Positions 31,950-43,299 of a stretch of 64,000 nt of DNA are shown here, piece after piece. Source of the DNA: Cepaea nemoralis (Eukaryota; Mollusca; Gastropoda; Stylommatophora; Helicidae). The notes below the pieces were generated by a model, which was not told where the DNA came from, made no database searches, and saw only the letters and a program-made list of their open reading frames with translations. The stretch is from the NCBI GenBank assembly GCA_014155875.1, contig JACEFZ010021689.1:62001-126000 (forward strand). The letters are read 5' to 3'. How positions within the stretch are numbered: position 1 is the stretch's first letter; each line of letters starts with the position of its first letter. The translations under genes were made by a program, and so were the position numbers.

Positions 31950-32215
31950 CAATGTATGCCTATTATATTGGCTCTGTGGCGAAAAGGTTACAAATGCAAT
32001 CTGTAATCCTGCATACCGCATTCGAAACAGCTGTGGAAAATTTAGAAGCAGACCATCTTGCATTGGTTTCCATACCAGAGTCAGTCGTTCAGAAAGCAAT
32101 GCAAACTACTGAACGTAAACTTGCCCTGGAATCACAAACAGCAACAAATGCTGGAGTTGACTGCGACGCCCTGTAAAGGATTTGCAACCAACTAACTACA
32201 TTGATAGATCTGTTC
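31950..32215 (+). repeat. Dispersed SINE-like repeat (family B)
   Basis: CAGTCGTTCAGAAAGCAATG, AACTACTGAACGTAAA and GGAGTTGACTGCGACGCCCT, then AAGGATTTGCAAC, in the same order as 58785-58910. It lies in PHB2 intron 2 and is non-coding. Confidence 0.6.
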
Positions 32216-32789
32216 AAGTCTGTTTTATAAATGGTGTCCGTGGTCTACTAATTTTTCTTCTCCCCCTCCCCTGTGTCCTTAGGATGTCACCAAGCCATGA
32301 TTTTATTCCTTTTATTTATTACTGTAAGAATTCTTCTATATTTCCCCACAACTTATTCATTTATCAGTTTTTCACCCCAGCTGGTTCTTGTAAATCAGTG
32401 TTCAGCATTTTAACAGGACACTGGATAGTTTATTTCATATGACAGCAGGAGCAGACAAATCCAGAGCACCAGGTCACTATGGCGCCAGGAATTTTTCACC
32501 AGGCGGCTGAATTTTCAAATATTTTATCAGCCGTTATTTGCAAAACATATGCTGGCTCCCGAATTGTTTAATTTGTTTCTACCTCTCTATGACAGTGACT
32601 TGTTTGAAACGAAGTCTTGAATGCCAAACTACGTGGATAAAATTGCACATATGGAGAGCAAAGTTAATGATCAAAGATATCAGTCAAAGCTATCACTATT
32701 CAGAAGTGCTCACTGAGATAAATGATGCGATGACCTAGGACTGCCAGATTAATTAACAACTGCCTGGAAAAGGCTACTGAAAGAAAAAC

Positions 32790-33010
32790 ATTACATACAA
32801 CCATTAGAAAGAGAGAAACAATGTTATTTGGTCACATAATGAGAAGAGAGGAACTGGATAATGTTATAACTGGAAATAGCAGATGGCAGAATGAGAGAAA
32901 ATTTTCTGGATGGCCTAAGACAAGGAGGTGGCATGCAAGAATATCGGCAGAATTTATTCAGAACACCATGGACTGGAGATATTAATGCCTGCACAATTTG
33001 GCAGGGCCAA
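32790..33010 (+). pseudogene. RTE-like LINE RT C-terminal fragment
   Basis: Plus-strand codons read TIRKRETMLFGHIMRREELD and NVITTGN, then WPKTRRWHARI, matching the GHxxRxxxLExLxTTGK...GRPR ending of RTE-like reverse transcriptases. It lies about 150 bp from PHB2 exon 2. The frame is broken after 32880. Confidence 0.6.
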
Positions 33011-33160
33011 TGAAGGTGATGACTTTGACTTGTCAGCTCACTATATGGCAAAACAATATTACCATTTTTGTAATGCTGGTTATAAGACAGCAATTAAATA
33101 CGTCTCCTTAAGAGCGGATATGGACAGACATAAACAATACAGACATCAAACCATCAGTAC

Positions 33161-33242
33161 CTGAAATGCAAACCTTCAACATAGACCTCTGGCCGTATTC
33201 CTGACAATCTGCTGAAAATAATGGCCCTGTGACCACCATCAA
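33161..33242 (-). CDS. PHB2: PHB2 exon 2
   Basis: 82 nt encode residues 44-71: VDGGHRAIIFSRLSGIRPEV, YVEGLHF plus a split Arg. The acceptor is CTCCACAG (33243-33250) and the donor GTACTG (33155-33160). It matches the GGHRAI...EGLHFR segment that opens the SPFH fold and is in phase with exons 1 and 3. Confidence 0.95.
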
Positions 33243-33549
33243 CTGTGGAGTAGTAAACAAAGCAGGTCAGAGATTTGAAGCAAACATTGACCTCCTGAGC
33301 CATGTCTGTGCCTGAATGCACACAGGAATAAGTGGCCAGTCTTTCCCCATCTTATTAGTGGATAATGGACGCAGGTGTTGAACCCTCTTCCATCCTCTCT
33401 CATAGCATTATCAGTATAGCTTCCTAGCGCGTTTACTTTTATGTAATATTACTGTTTTTAATTATACCACTTATTCTCATAAGACTCATAAATGGATGTC
33501 CATCAGATGTCACTGTGTAGCCAAAAAAGATATGCTTGATTTTTTAAAC

Positions 33550-33840
33550 ATTTTTTTCATACGCCTGCTTTGAACTCAAGCGTAGTCCATACATGTGCTA
33601 GTGGACTGATTTTTGCGTGTGGAATAGCTTTTCTTATTACCAGTGTTCCTTGCCATCAGGCAAATCCACTTAAGACTTCTGAGGTAATTGTAACTTACAT
33701 CCCCAAGTCAAGGATTAGAAGTTAACATTTTAGTCAAACTGACCGGCATAGGGGTTGAACCCTCTACCTCGACATCAGAACACCCAAAGTTTACAAGCGA
33801 GCACGCTCATCCATTTGATGATGCTGACCTACAATCATGT
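33550..33840 (-). repeat. tRNA-derived SINE (family A)
   Basis: Same elements as at 15955-16250: a TTTGAACTCAAGCGTAGTCC end near 33570, CCTTGCCATCAGGCAAATCC, ATCCCCAAGTCAAGG, then the reversed box B-like GGGGTTGAACCC and a reversed A-box region near 33800-33830. It lies in PHB2 intron 1. Confidence 0.7.
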
Positions 33841-34384
33841 ATGTAAAGGACATGTTGAAATGTCTGCTTTCTAGGAATCTACCGCGTATTAAGTTTCACT
33901 GATATTATTTACCATCCTGTCAGAATGGTTTACAGAGACTACTTTCTCACTCGAGTCCAAGTTATTCCAACTATGACCCAGAATATATCGGACTATTTCT
34001 ATTGTCCTTCAACTGTAACCCTATCAAGCATGCTATCCAATTATAACCCAAACAGGAGCCAGCTGTGAGTATGAACAAACGAACAACTATTCCCAAAGGA
34101 TCACAAATTGGGCACACAGGCCTGTCTTGCATTCGGCCCTTCCAACCACTCATCTTTCGAACATCAATTATCTTTTGTGCATGTTACATTCACATAGAAA
34201 TACATTGTCAAATGAATGCAGTGAACATAAACAATGCATATTCGTGAATTGCTAGGACCTTCACATTTTTTTAGGCTTTAGTGAACAAAGAGAGCTGGCA
34301 TCGGACTTGTCCAACTGCCCTCATGCCATTATCAGCGCACTGTCCTATAACCCTTAACTGCTCCTTTGGCTAAACATATTTTTT

Positions 34385-35074
34385 TTAACCCTTAACCGGG
34401 CAAAACACCAGAGAATGTTTTTACCCCGGAACGGGCAAACCGTCCGAAAGCGTCCATGACTATTATGCATCGTAAATAACGTAATCTCACGGCTTTCCAA
34501 AACTTCAGTTTTGTCTTTTGGTTTCGCCGATAGCTTGACAACGTGGCCACCATTTGCAAGCATGTATTTTGAATTTAAAAAAGATTTTTCAAATAGATTT
34601 TGGGGGTTTTACGCATTGTATTTCAAAATGGATTTTGACGATTCTTCAAGTGACAGTGGAGATTTCGCTGGGTTCAATTTAAGTGACAATGAAGGGCACG
34701 AAGTTGACTATATCGGAGCTAGATATCAGTGATCAGCGTTACTTTGCATTAGTAGTCCTGAGTCGGACTTTAAAGAAAGTGATTCTGATTCTGAAAATGT
34801 GTTTGTAAATTGCTGTATAAATGACTGACAATCACAAACAATATGTTGTATTTTGTAAATATTTGTGTTCATGTGTGGATTACCGGGAACATTCGCATGA
34901 GTAAAATAATCGGCATGATTTTACTTCATTTGTTTTTATTTCAGTAAAATCGGTTAACTAACACCTTTTATGTGATGATTTTACTAACATAACCCAAAAT
35001 TTTACCGAACCCCAAAATTCTTCTTGCCCGTTCAGGGCTACAAAACAGACAAACATCTGCCTGTAAAGGGTTAA
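34385..35074 (+). mobile_element. Non-autonomous piggyBac-like element
   Basis: Bounded by TTAA at 34385-34388 and 35071-35074, the piggyBac target. Imperfect terminal repeats start CCCTTAACCGGGCA and CCCTTTACAGGCAG, with subterminal ACGGGCAA/TTGCCCGT repeats. Inside, a short ORF (34628-34732) reads DFDDSSSDSGDFAGFNLSD, like the acidic N-terminus of piggyBac transposases. The catalytic region is absent. The 682-bp element is a deletion derivative in PHB2 intron 1. Confidence 0.72.
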
Positions 35075-35159
35075 ACTAGTAACAAACATAAGTATGCAAT
35101 TTCAGGAACAGATACTGGTATACATTCTGGCAACTTTTCTGGTTTACAGGGGTAGAAAA

Positions 35160-35325
35160 ATCCAGGGTACTTCTTCTTCTGCGTTCATCTGGATTTTTTT
35201 TTCGGACGTGACTGCGTTGTGCCCGTTTACTGCAGAGCTGCGTTCTTGCGCCGTTAGGCCGACACATCTGACTTCTGCGGGCATTTGTTGACCGGGTTAA
35301 CCTTCCCGGGGATCCAGGGTACCAG
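35160..35325 (-). mobile_element. Tail-only LINE/SINE copy
   Basis: Minus-strand copy of the LINE 3' terminal ~140 bp, from CCCGGGAAGGTTAACCCGG (35310 downward) to the GAAG tail (35170). It is flanked by ATCCAGGGTAC on both sides (about 35158-35169 and 35311-35322). Confidence 0.85.
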
Positions 35326-35986
35326 TTGCCATTGCATCTGAAAATTTCTGCTTGGTGCGTGACTTTTTAAACATTTTCTTAGTTTGCCCACACACAAAAT
35401 TATTTGCTGGCTAGAAAACGGGCTGGCTCCTGAATTATGTTTTGTTGTTTCTACCTCTAGCAACTATTTTAGCTACACTGGTTTTACATTCTGAATCATT
35501 GACATTGTGTATATGCTGGAGTTGACTGCTATGTCCTGTACACTGTACAAGATATGCAACTAACTTTAACTAGTTGATATCATAATCGTCTTTTAATTTT
35601 CCGCCATAATAAAATGCTTTCGGCTTGAGGTGAGAGCGCCCGATATTAATATTATTAAAAATTAAAAGACATCATTAGGGTCAGTGTGAAGGACGGTAAC
35701 GTAACTTACCACGTTTTAATTTATGTGTTTATATAATATTTTTATTTTTAATTTCAATCAGAGGTCAGTTTTGATACCATGCTCACAACTGTGTAATTTA
35801 TTACTCAGTATAAAATTACGATTTTGATCTACTTATACAACAGTTGCTAAAGTATTTTAAATTTACATTTCTAACAAAAACATATCATTTGCCGAGAACG
35901 AACGATATTTCATCAGACATTGAGTGACATGGACGAATTCAGCGAAAGGGCAAACGATGGTCGCCGACGGCTTTGGCGAATCTCAC

Positions 35987-36116
35987 CTGTGTATATAGAC
36001 TGCGTAAGCCCATAAATTCCGCCAGCTAAAGCAGCAATGCCCAAGCCTGCACCCAGACCTCTGGGCCCGGCATTTTTCAATCTTCCTGCAAAGTCTGCTG
36101 CTTTCTTAGCGTCCAT
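35987..36116 (-). CDS. PHB2: PHB2 exon 1 (start and membrane anchor)
   Basis: 130 nt encode residues 1-43 plus one base. It starts MDAKKAADFAGRLKNAGPRG and continues into a Gly/Ala-rich hydrophobic stretch (about 20-41) that would anchor the protein in the mitochondrial inner membrane. The donor is GTGAGA (35981-35986). The ATG at 36114-36116 is chosen because the protein then has normal length and composition. The phase joins exon 2 as a Val codon. Confidence 0.95.
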
Positions 36117-36250
36117 GTCTTGTCCTCTTGAGTCTGTTGTTTAACTCTATACGGCATGTGCTGCTCTCAAAGGTCGCTACAGCGGAAGTGTGCCCTTCCA
36201 GAGACCATACACACTATTTGATGACGTCATGTCTCATTATTTAAAAGGAA
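36117..36250 (-). promoter_or_regulatory. PHB2 5' UTR and proximal promoter with CRE and ETS motifs
   Basis: Upstream of the start codon are a perfect palindromic CRE (TGACGTCA, 36222-36229), an ETS/GABP-like CGGAAGTG (about 36183-36190), and an AT-rich TTTAAATAA-like element (about 36235-36245). ETS and CRE sites are common in promoters of nuclear genes for mitochondrial proteins. The transcription start is not known. Confidence 0.5.
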
Positions 36251-36779
36251 CCAGTATCGTATATGAAGACATTTTTTAATATCATTAGCATTACTCCCTA
36301 TGGACAACAATTACCTTCAAATTAATAATCTTTTGAGGGTGAAACTGTGGGCAGCTGCTATTCATGGTAGACTCAGTCACAATTTGAGTCAGTGATGGAC
36401 CCTAATATAACTTCTCTTTGAGGTTGAACGGGATAGAATCGAAAATATGAAGAACAAAGCATCAAATGTGTTTCACGAATAAGAAAAGATAATATCTGAA
36501 AAGATAACTGATGCTATGTATCTCAAGTACCGTGTACAGTGACTGAAGATTTCCGAGAGAAGTTACCAAACAAAGTGAAAAATAAAGGTTTTAAAATTTG
36601 CCTGTCTGGATAGCCAGATTATTTTAATGTTTTAAGCCCTAACAGATGTAACTAGTGAATCAACGAAAATGAGAAGTAGAATCGGTCAGATTTTCTAGTA
36701 CACAATCACTAGAAAAACTATATTTTGTGATTGTGCTCTTGTTTGTGCAGAAGGCGGTTCAGCAGCCGCAGTAAGGTCA

Positions 36780-37890
36780 GTGGGTGTCATGGGAGGGATC
36801 TCTGCAGGTCCCTCTCGTGTAACTACATATGGTGATATGGCGCTTGCCGCCGTGGAGAATAAGCTTCATTGTCAGATCACTTTACGATATCCTGTTCATC
36901 AGCTGTTAACCTGGTCATATGGGGTATATCCGACGACCCAACATTTCCCCCGTGTAGCAACAAGCAGATCAAAATGGCTCAGACCGTAGGACACGTAATG
37001 TTTGCAAGCAGGGTGGCCCTTGGGCAAGGCCGATTCACGTGCGGCCATAACAAGGTTCTCCACGAACTGACAGCCATAGTGAATGTAGCAAGACTCCAAG
37101 CAAACAATAGAACTGTTGTGAAAGCGGGGTGGATACGCTTAGTAAAGTATGGACAAAAGCCGAACAGCAGAGTCAACTGCCCCGACAGACTGCCACCCAT
37201 CCCACATTGGAAAAACAGGGTACCCAAACTGAGTGTAGCGATCACCTGGATCAAAATATCCAACGTCGAACCTCTATAGCCAAGCACCGGCAACGACCGC
37301 TTGTGGTGGAACAGTACGTCTTGTAAGGGACGTGTCCCACAGCGATTGCGAGGGTCCAGGAGGAAGCAGACACCGTAATAGAATGAGCCAAGAGGAAGAG
37401 CTGGCTTCCGCTGAAAGAGTGCTGGAGGCTGGACCCGCAAGCCGTGAACGGGACACGAAGAAGGCATAAATGACGTCTACTGACAAGCCATAGCTAGCTA
37501 TCAAGACAGAGACGAAGACTGCGGCCAATGCAGGGGGAAGAAACTGGCTTTCCCACGGCCAGTCACGGTGTTGTGCCAACTTTGGTAAATACACCGGATG
37601 CGCAATGTTCGCACCCTCTCCCCCTAGCCCCCTCCCCCCGAGGGTGGGATGGCTTCTGGGTAGTCACACTTAGCGATGTCGACAAAGGAAACGTCTCCAT
37701 AAATACGCACGACAGGAGGGTGTAAAGAAGGTAAAGGGGCCGAAATATGCGGTGAAGGGGAGTCCTTCTGATGGTCATAAGCCTCCTGTCGTGCTTGCTC
37801 CCCGCCTGAGTTTTTACCACTAACTATACTAATTCTTGGGCGAGTCATGACCGCCCACGCTTTCCGGCATAGCACATGATTGATTGATTG
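36780..37890 (+). pseudogene. 3' part of another LINE (zinc-knuckle RT end, (TGAT)n tail)
   Basis: A reading frame at 36869-37279 includes WGISDDPTFPPCSNKQ, HVMFASRVALGQGRFTCGHN and KVLHELTAIV. It resembles the post-RT region of several non-LTR elements where a CxxC...H knuckle precedes GRYxWRHDxVL. Downstream GC-rich sequence ends at GGCATAGCACATGATTGATT with a TGAT repeat, a LINE-like tail. Clade is uncertain (R2/NeSL-like is possible). The knuckle cysteines are partly lost, so it is a relic. Confidence 0.5.
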
Positions 37891-38339
37891 ATACTAATTC
37901 TCGTTTTCATTCATCCATTCATTGCATTTTTGCAGCTTTACTGCAGTTGCATCGATTTCATTTCTCATAAGTCGTCTTTACCGAGGAGTGGCGGTCGAAA
38001 GTCACAGCTTTATACATACATATTTTAAGATCTGGTGTATCCATAGAAACCAACCTACTACGCGTGGCGTAAGAGGCGACTAAGGAAGGTTGACATGAAA
38101 CTGGCTACCTTATCCCGTAGAAAACTTTAAATACAAAATTCAACCAATAGCGAACAAGCCTACGCTACAAATGTCTGGATGCGCAGTAAATGGTTCAACT
38201 TTGCCTGCAAAATGTGTCACCGTCTCTCAAGAACAACCTCGGTAATACAACAATCTCTCCAGAAGATTGCAACGTCACAATGAGACCGAAACAACAGATG
38301 TGGATATATAGGACGCGAGTTGGTTGAGATCTTATGCTC

Positions 38340-38535
38340 CATTGTGGATAAATGTTAAAAGCGAAAATATCGACTTAATTTCACCTGGTTTTACCCCATC
38401 TGGCTTGGGCTCTCTCGTAGAACGGCAAGCTGTCTGCCGAGAGCATTGCAGAATACACGAACTCCGTAGCTCCGATGAGAACTTACAGTTATCTCCGGGA
38501 ACAAAAATTACTTCTGGTCTGAACGATGAGGACCA
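38340..38535 (-). repeat. Interspersed repeat shared with the ILKAP duplication
   Basis: Minus-strand text GAGCTACGGAGTTCG ... CAGATGGGGTAAAACCAGGT matches 44195-44300 and 51175-51290 (GAGCTACGGAGTTCG ... CATATGGGACAAAACCCGGT). It is an older dispersed repeat of unknown class. Confidence 0.55.
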
Positions 38536-38539
38536 AATA

Positions 38540-38660
38540 CTAACGCACGACCAAGGCGGCTTGACCCTTGGCAATGGGAATCTCGTTTCATCTATATATA
38601 TAAAAGACAATGTATGTATGGATGTATGTCCTTTCTGCGTTCTCGAACGGTCCACCCGAC
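38540..38660 (+). mobile_element. Possible Helentron/pearl-like 5' end
   Basis: CATCTATATATATAAAAGAC followed by an ATGT-rich run and GAACGGTCCACCCGACTGAG is the kind of terminus seen in non-autonomous Helentron-like (HINE, pearl) elements. A candidate 3' end of the same type lies at 40760-40797. Whether they form one element is uncertain. Confidence 0.35.
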
Positions 38661-38737
38661 TGAGATGAAATTTTCTACATGTGTTCTTCTCATTCCCGTG
38701 CAGCCATCTGCCATATTTTGTTAGTGTACAAACAGTT

Positions 38738-39300
38738 ATTCATCATCATCATCATCATCATCATCATCTTCCACTTCTGCCGTCAAGCTTCATGGGGAGG
38801 AATAATTTGCGTTCCAGTGCCCGGTGGGCGGCACTGAATAGTGTCATTATTGTGGTTGTACAATGTCTCTGATGTCGTCAATCCATTTTCTTCTTGGACG
38901 TCCTCGTGGTCTCGTCACAGATGATCTTTGATTTAAGGCCAGTGATGGTAGTTGCTGATGTTGAATTCTAACGACATGGCCAAGCCACTTGATCTTCTGT
39001 CTTTCAATAAATGTGGCACAAGGTGTTGATCCCACAGTCTGTCTGATAATAGCATTTCTTACTCTGTCTCGGATTGGTAAGTAGTTAGCAGCTCTCCTCA
39101 TGCATCTCATTTCGCAGGTGTTGAATTTGCGAAGGTGTAATTTAGATAATGTCCAGGTTTGAGATTGGTAGCATAGGTTTGGTGTGAATATGCTGTTTAT
39201 TATCTGTCGTTTTGCGGACATGGGTATGTTTGGATGTTTTAGTCAGGGGATAGTTGATATGCAAGTGCACTAGCTTTTTGACATCTGATTTCAATTTCTC
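38738..39300 (-). pseudogene. LINE RT C-terminus with (GAT)n tail
   Basis: An open minus-strand frame (38847-39221) reads PNLCYQSQTWTLSKLHLRKF, MRCMRRAANYLPIRDRVRN, KWLGHVVRIQHQQLPSLAL and GRPRRKWIDDIRD. This is the well-known C-terminal region of a metazoan endonuclease/RT LINE. The element ends in (GAT)n at 38739-38767. The 5' part is absent, so it is a truncated insert with a fairly intact 3' end. Confidence 0.8.
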
Positions 39301-40075
39301 TGTCCAATCTGCCATCAAAAGTTATTTACGTAATAAAATTTATTTTTTTAATTTATTATAATTAATATATAGCGAGGGGACTTAACTAAAGAAAAGTTTA
39401 TATCAAGGGAAATAACTTGTAGTAGCATTGCTATATATGTAATTTAAATAATTGTTGCATTTTTCTCAAAGTTTTATAAAATTTGTACCTACAGTTATCT
39501 ACAGCATATGCATTATAATATATAATGATAGAATCTTTAAGGTATTTTTACAGTTTTTGTAAAAATAATGCATCTATTTTAAAAACGTGAAAATTTTCTA
39601 ACCCATCTTTTTATTTTTCTTCAACAGCACATGATTTACTCTTCTTTATTTCTTTTCCTCATCAAATTAAACGTTTTTTTTTCTTCTATAAAATCTCTGG
39701 TTTCTCTTCTCAACGTATAAAAGCACTTGGTTTGCTAATATCTTTCTCGGCATTATGTCATAACTGTGAAAAAATCTTTCTACTTATCATTTTCCACCAG
39801 CCAGTTTTGTTGGGTCCAAACCTACTTTTTGTTTGGAATAATAATAATAAATAAATAAATAAATAAAAGCCTCAATTCGCATCTCTGCTAGGTCCTGCCT
39901 TGTTAGTTGACTGGCCTCCTAGGGCCACTTTAAATTTTTTTTTTTTAATGTAATTTTTTTTTAAACATTCCCACATGTATGGCACGTTACACCCACGTTG
40001 GGTATTTATGATGCCCATGTTAAACATTGCCTCAACGAGTCATGTATTATTGATTATTTTTCATGCGTTTTAATG
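39301..40075. other. AT-rich stretch, no gene seen
   Basis: Strongly AT-rich sequence with short runs such as (AATA)n near 39840-39868. No conserved reading frame, RNA or recognisable repeat was identified. Confidence 0.6.
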
Positions 40076-40079
40076 CTTA

Positions 40080-40385
40080 TTGTTCTTTTGTTATCAAAGA
40101 ATTGCTTCATAAGAGATGTTGAATGAAAGAATGTATGAGAGGAAATAGAGAAGAAGGGCAGAATGTAGGACGGGCCTGCGTGCCCGATTCTTAACCCTTT
40201 GAAAATAAAGATTTTCTTTCGTTTAAAAGAAAATGTAATATTTTTTGTGAGAGAAAGTTAGTTGCATATCCTTTGCAGTACTCTGCAGTCAACCCACCGC
40301 CCACCATTTATTGGCTGTTCGTGATATCTTGGTAAGTTTACTTTCAGTACTTTCACGTTGCCCTTTTTAGTTATTGGAATGAAGA
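40080..40385 (+). repeat. Retroelement 3' end followed by family B repeat
   Basis: GACGGGCCTGCGTGCCCGAT and GAAAATAAAGATT (40165-40215) match the repeat at 700-812. Next, AGTTAGTTGCATATCCTTTG and CTGCAGTCAACC (40258-40300) open a reversed family B copy, like 58270-58450. Confidence 0.5.
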
Positions 40386-40477
40386 TAGATCTCTTCCAAT
40401 CATATTTTCTACCATCAATCTAACTATCTATTCATCTATTCTATCTATATTTTTAATGGGAACGGGAAAGGGACGAA

Positions 40478-40491
40478 CATAGATAGATAGG

Positions 40492-40588
<97 letters not shown>

Positions 40589-40712
40589 GGATGGATGGAT
40601 GGATGGATGGATGGATGGATGGGTGGGTGGGTGGGTGGGTGGGTGGGTGGGTGGGTGGGTGGATGGATGGATGGATGGATGGATGGATAGATAGATAGAT
40701 AGATAGATAGAG

Positions 40713-40758
<46 letters not shown>

Positions 40759-40797
40759 CCGCTAGGGACTGGGCGAAGCCGGGCCGGGTCAGCTAGT
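40478..40797 (+). repeat. (GATA)n, (GGAT)n, (GGGT)n microsatellite with Helentron-like 3' end
   Basis: About 280 bp of GATA repeats grade into GGAT and GGGT and back to GATA. The array is capped by CCGCTAGGGACTGGGCGAAG and CCGGGCCGGGTCAGCTAG, which contains a GGCGAAGCC hairpin. A microsatellite next to a GC-rich hairpin end is typical of pearl/HINE-type non-autonomous Helentron relatives. The sequence gives long spurious reading frames on the minus strand. Confidence 0.55.
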
Positions 40798-40829
40798 TGT
40801 GAGATAAAAGGCAGAAGAGCAACAAAGGC

Positions 40830-41000
40830 AGGACAACAACTGAGCATGTATGAGAATGTCCAATGTGCAGTGACGCCCGTCGATATAACATAACATAATA
40901 TAACATAGCATAGCATAGCATAACATAACATAACATAACATAACATAACATAACATAACATAACATAACATAACATAACATAACATAACATAAGAGAAAT
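40830..41000 (+). repeat. LINE 3' end with (CATAA)n tail
   Basis: GAGCATGTATGAGAATGTCC and GTGCAGTGACGCC match the 3' end of the second LINE family (42480-42535), here followed by about 20 units of (CATAA). Confidence 0.75.
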
Positions 41001-41184
41001 TTCGAAAAAGTATTATGGAAGTAAAGTTCTGAACAAGAACAACTACTGAATGTTTATGACAACGTAACATGCGAAATTCCGAAGCTTGAAAAGAATTACC
41101 AGAAGAATTAATTAAAGCAAAATAATAAAAATAACGCATTATGTTTGGTTATAATAATGCAATAAATGACATGCATAGTGCAGA

Positions 41185-41480
41185 ATGTGGCGTAGATATT
41201 AACATCCACAAAAGCAAAGGCTATGATAATTAGTAGTGGAAATGAAAGGTTATTAATGAACATCACAGTAAACTGATAGATACTAGATCAAGTTACAAGT
41301 TTCTTCTGTCTTGGGAATGTAATAATAGATGATGGCAGCAGTGAAACAGAAATCATAAAGAGAATAGGAATGGCCAACAATGTTTTCAACATCATAAAAT
41401 CACTATTAACATCTAGAGAGATTAACAAAGCATTAAAAATGAGAACGATTGACAACGATATAAGTGGGAATATAATATCA
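41185..41480 (+). pseudogene. RTE-like LINE RT fragment
   Basis: Broken frames read DINIHKSKAMIISSGNE, GSSETEIIKRIGMANNVFN and IIKSLLTSREINKALKMR, the post-catalytic part of an RTE-like reverse transcriptase. The 5' and 3' parts are missing. Confidence 0.7.
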
Positions 41481-41940
41481 AAAGGGTGGACGAACAGCAG
41501 TCTGACAGAATGTACAATCAAGCGAGAGACAGATTCAGATAGTGTTGGAGATCCATTGTAGACAGCCTTGATTGTGGAGACTGCACCTGACTGATTGATA
41601 GACATTTCAGATAAAGTGCGTATTCATTTATAATTTCGGCACAATTTAAACCATTTAAAATACTCTTATTGCGAGCAATTAATCGATTTTAAAAACCGAG
41701 ACAATTCTGCGTTAGGAAACAGCTGTTCGGGCCAGTGAAACAAAGCATCTATCACCGAGACTGTCCCGGTAAAACCAGAATACCTGGTCACCCTGCTCAT
41801 AAACGGTATATACCCCGCAAACTGAAATTCGCTGATCATATTAAACATCACAGCGGTTTGGGAGGGTATAGTTTCTGGAAGAGGCCAGATGTCGACTGGT
41901 AAGAAACTAGGCACAGGACACTGAAGACCAATTGAGGATG

Positions 41941-42250
41941 GACATCTATGTCTTCTTCTTCTCTTCCTCCATTTATCCCAGTGAAGTGCTGGGAGGATAT
42001 GTAAAGATTGTTTTATGCATTCTTTCTAATGCTCTTTATTAGTTGTTATCCATTTCTCTAAGGTTGTTCTTGATATCATCATTCTTCCTTTACTTGGTCT
42101 CCCCCTTGCTCTGTAACCATTTTATCTTTTCGGCTGGCCGTCATGAAGAGCACGTTCTATGAGTATGTGGAACCTTCTACGCGATTATCATGAATATCTA
42201 CACACGTCTAGTTCTCTGGATGTGTGTAATTGTAAAGATGAGCTTCAAAA
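41941..42250. other. No gene seen; probable LINE debris
   Basis: A GAAGAAG-like tract in reverse (TCTTCTTCTTCTC near 41951) starts a stretch that may be the end of a decayed LINE (GRP-like codons on the minus strand near 42090-42130). Nothing firmer can be said. Confidence 0.25.
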
Positions 42251-42339
42251 CATGTGAACATAGTGTTGAAGAAGCGTTTTTTATCAAGAGAAAACACACT
42301 CTTCTCTGTCCACACTTCATTATCTAAACATCGCGCAAG

Positions 42340-42562
42340 AAAACCCATATGTGGAAAGAATGAGATTCGGAGGATCGGCAGGGGTTCTGGAAGAATCCCA
42401 AAACTGAGAGGGAAGACCAGGAGAACTTTTAATCAGATAGCGGTGGGAACGATTAGTAGTGTGACTTTTCACTGGCTGTTGAACGAGGGGACGGAGCACG
42501 TATGGGAATGTCCTGAGTGCAGTGATGCCGGTTCTTAACTCAACTCAACTCAAATCAACTTC
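42340..42562 (+). pseudogene. 3' end of the second LINE family with (CTCAA)n tail
   Basis: Reads KLRGKTRRTFNQIAVGTISS and FHWLLNEGTEHVWECPECSD, a C-terminal CPxC-type knuckle segment, then GATGCCGGTTCTTAACTC and (CTCAA)n. It matches 18840-19025. It is an independently inserted 3' fragment. Confidence 0.7.
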
Positions 42563-43194
42563 ATTATCTAAATATTTAAATGCGTCTCCTTTTTAGACCA
42601 CGGAGCGATCTTATCCCACCCTTCTATGTTTTGAAATGTCCAGTATAGCAATTATATTTCTTACTAATTCTTTACTATTCACAATACAAATACCCCATTA
42701 CAGGCTTCGAACAGTCCCTGTCCCCACTGTCACAGAAGGCCACATATATCATCCCAGAATGTATCTCGATCTACAATGAAGATGGACAAATTAAGGATGC
42801 TTCACATATAATATGTGGCCCTTGGCAAATGTTATATGATATTATCGTGGTTGTGTTTGAGTAGAGGTGTAGTGGTGTAGACATTACCCACAATCTGTGG
42901 GTATATGGTCATCTTAGCCATTCCACGTACGTGATGAAAGATCTTAACTCACATGAGGCTTAACGCAGAAACTGATCGTCCCTGACGTTTAGGTACGTTT
43001 GTGTTAACATCACTGAACAATTGAGCTGCTGAAACAACTTTTGACGGAACGGTTGCAAAGAAAAGGGTGTCTGATTAAGTGACATGGACTTAGGACATTT
43101 CATTTCTCATGACGGAACAGATATCGGAAGTCAGGAGATATAACTACAGGCGTGTGCAACTACTGGAAAGTCCTCCTCGATTCGACAGTAGAAT

Positions 43195-43299
<105 letters not shown>

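Noticed and set aside
36979..37467. 162-residue minus-strand protein
   Set aside because: It overlaps the plus-strand LINE knuckle fragment, has no recognisable domain, and its composition fits a shadow frame.
40428..40991. Long minus-strand reading frame rich in YLSI and HPSI
   Set aside because: It is a translation of GATA/GGAT/GGGT and CATAA microsatellites.
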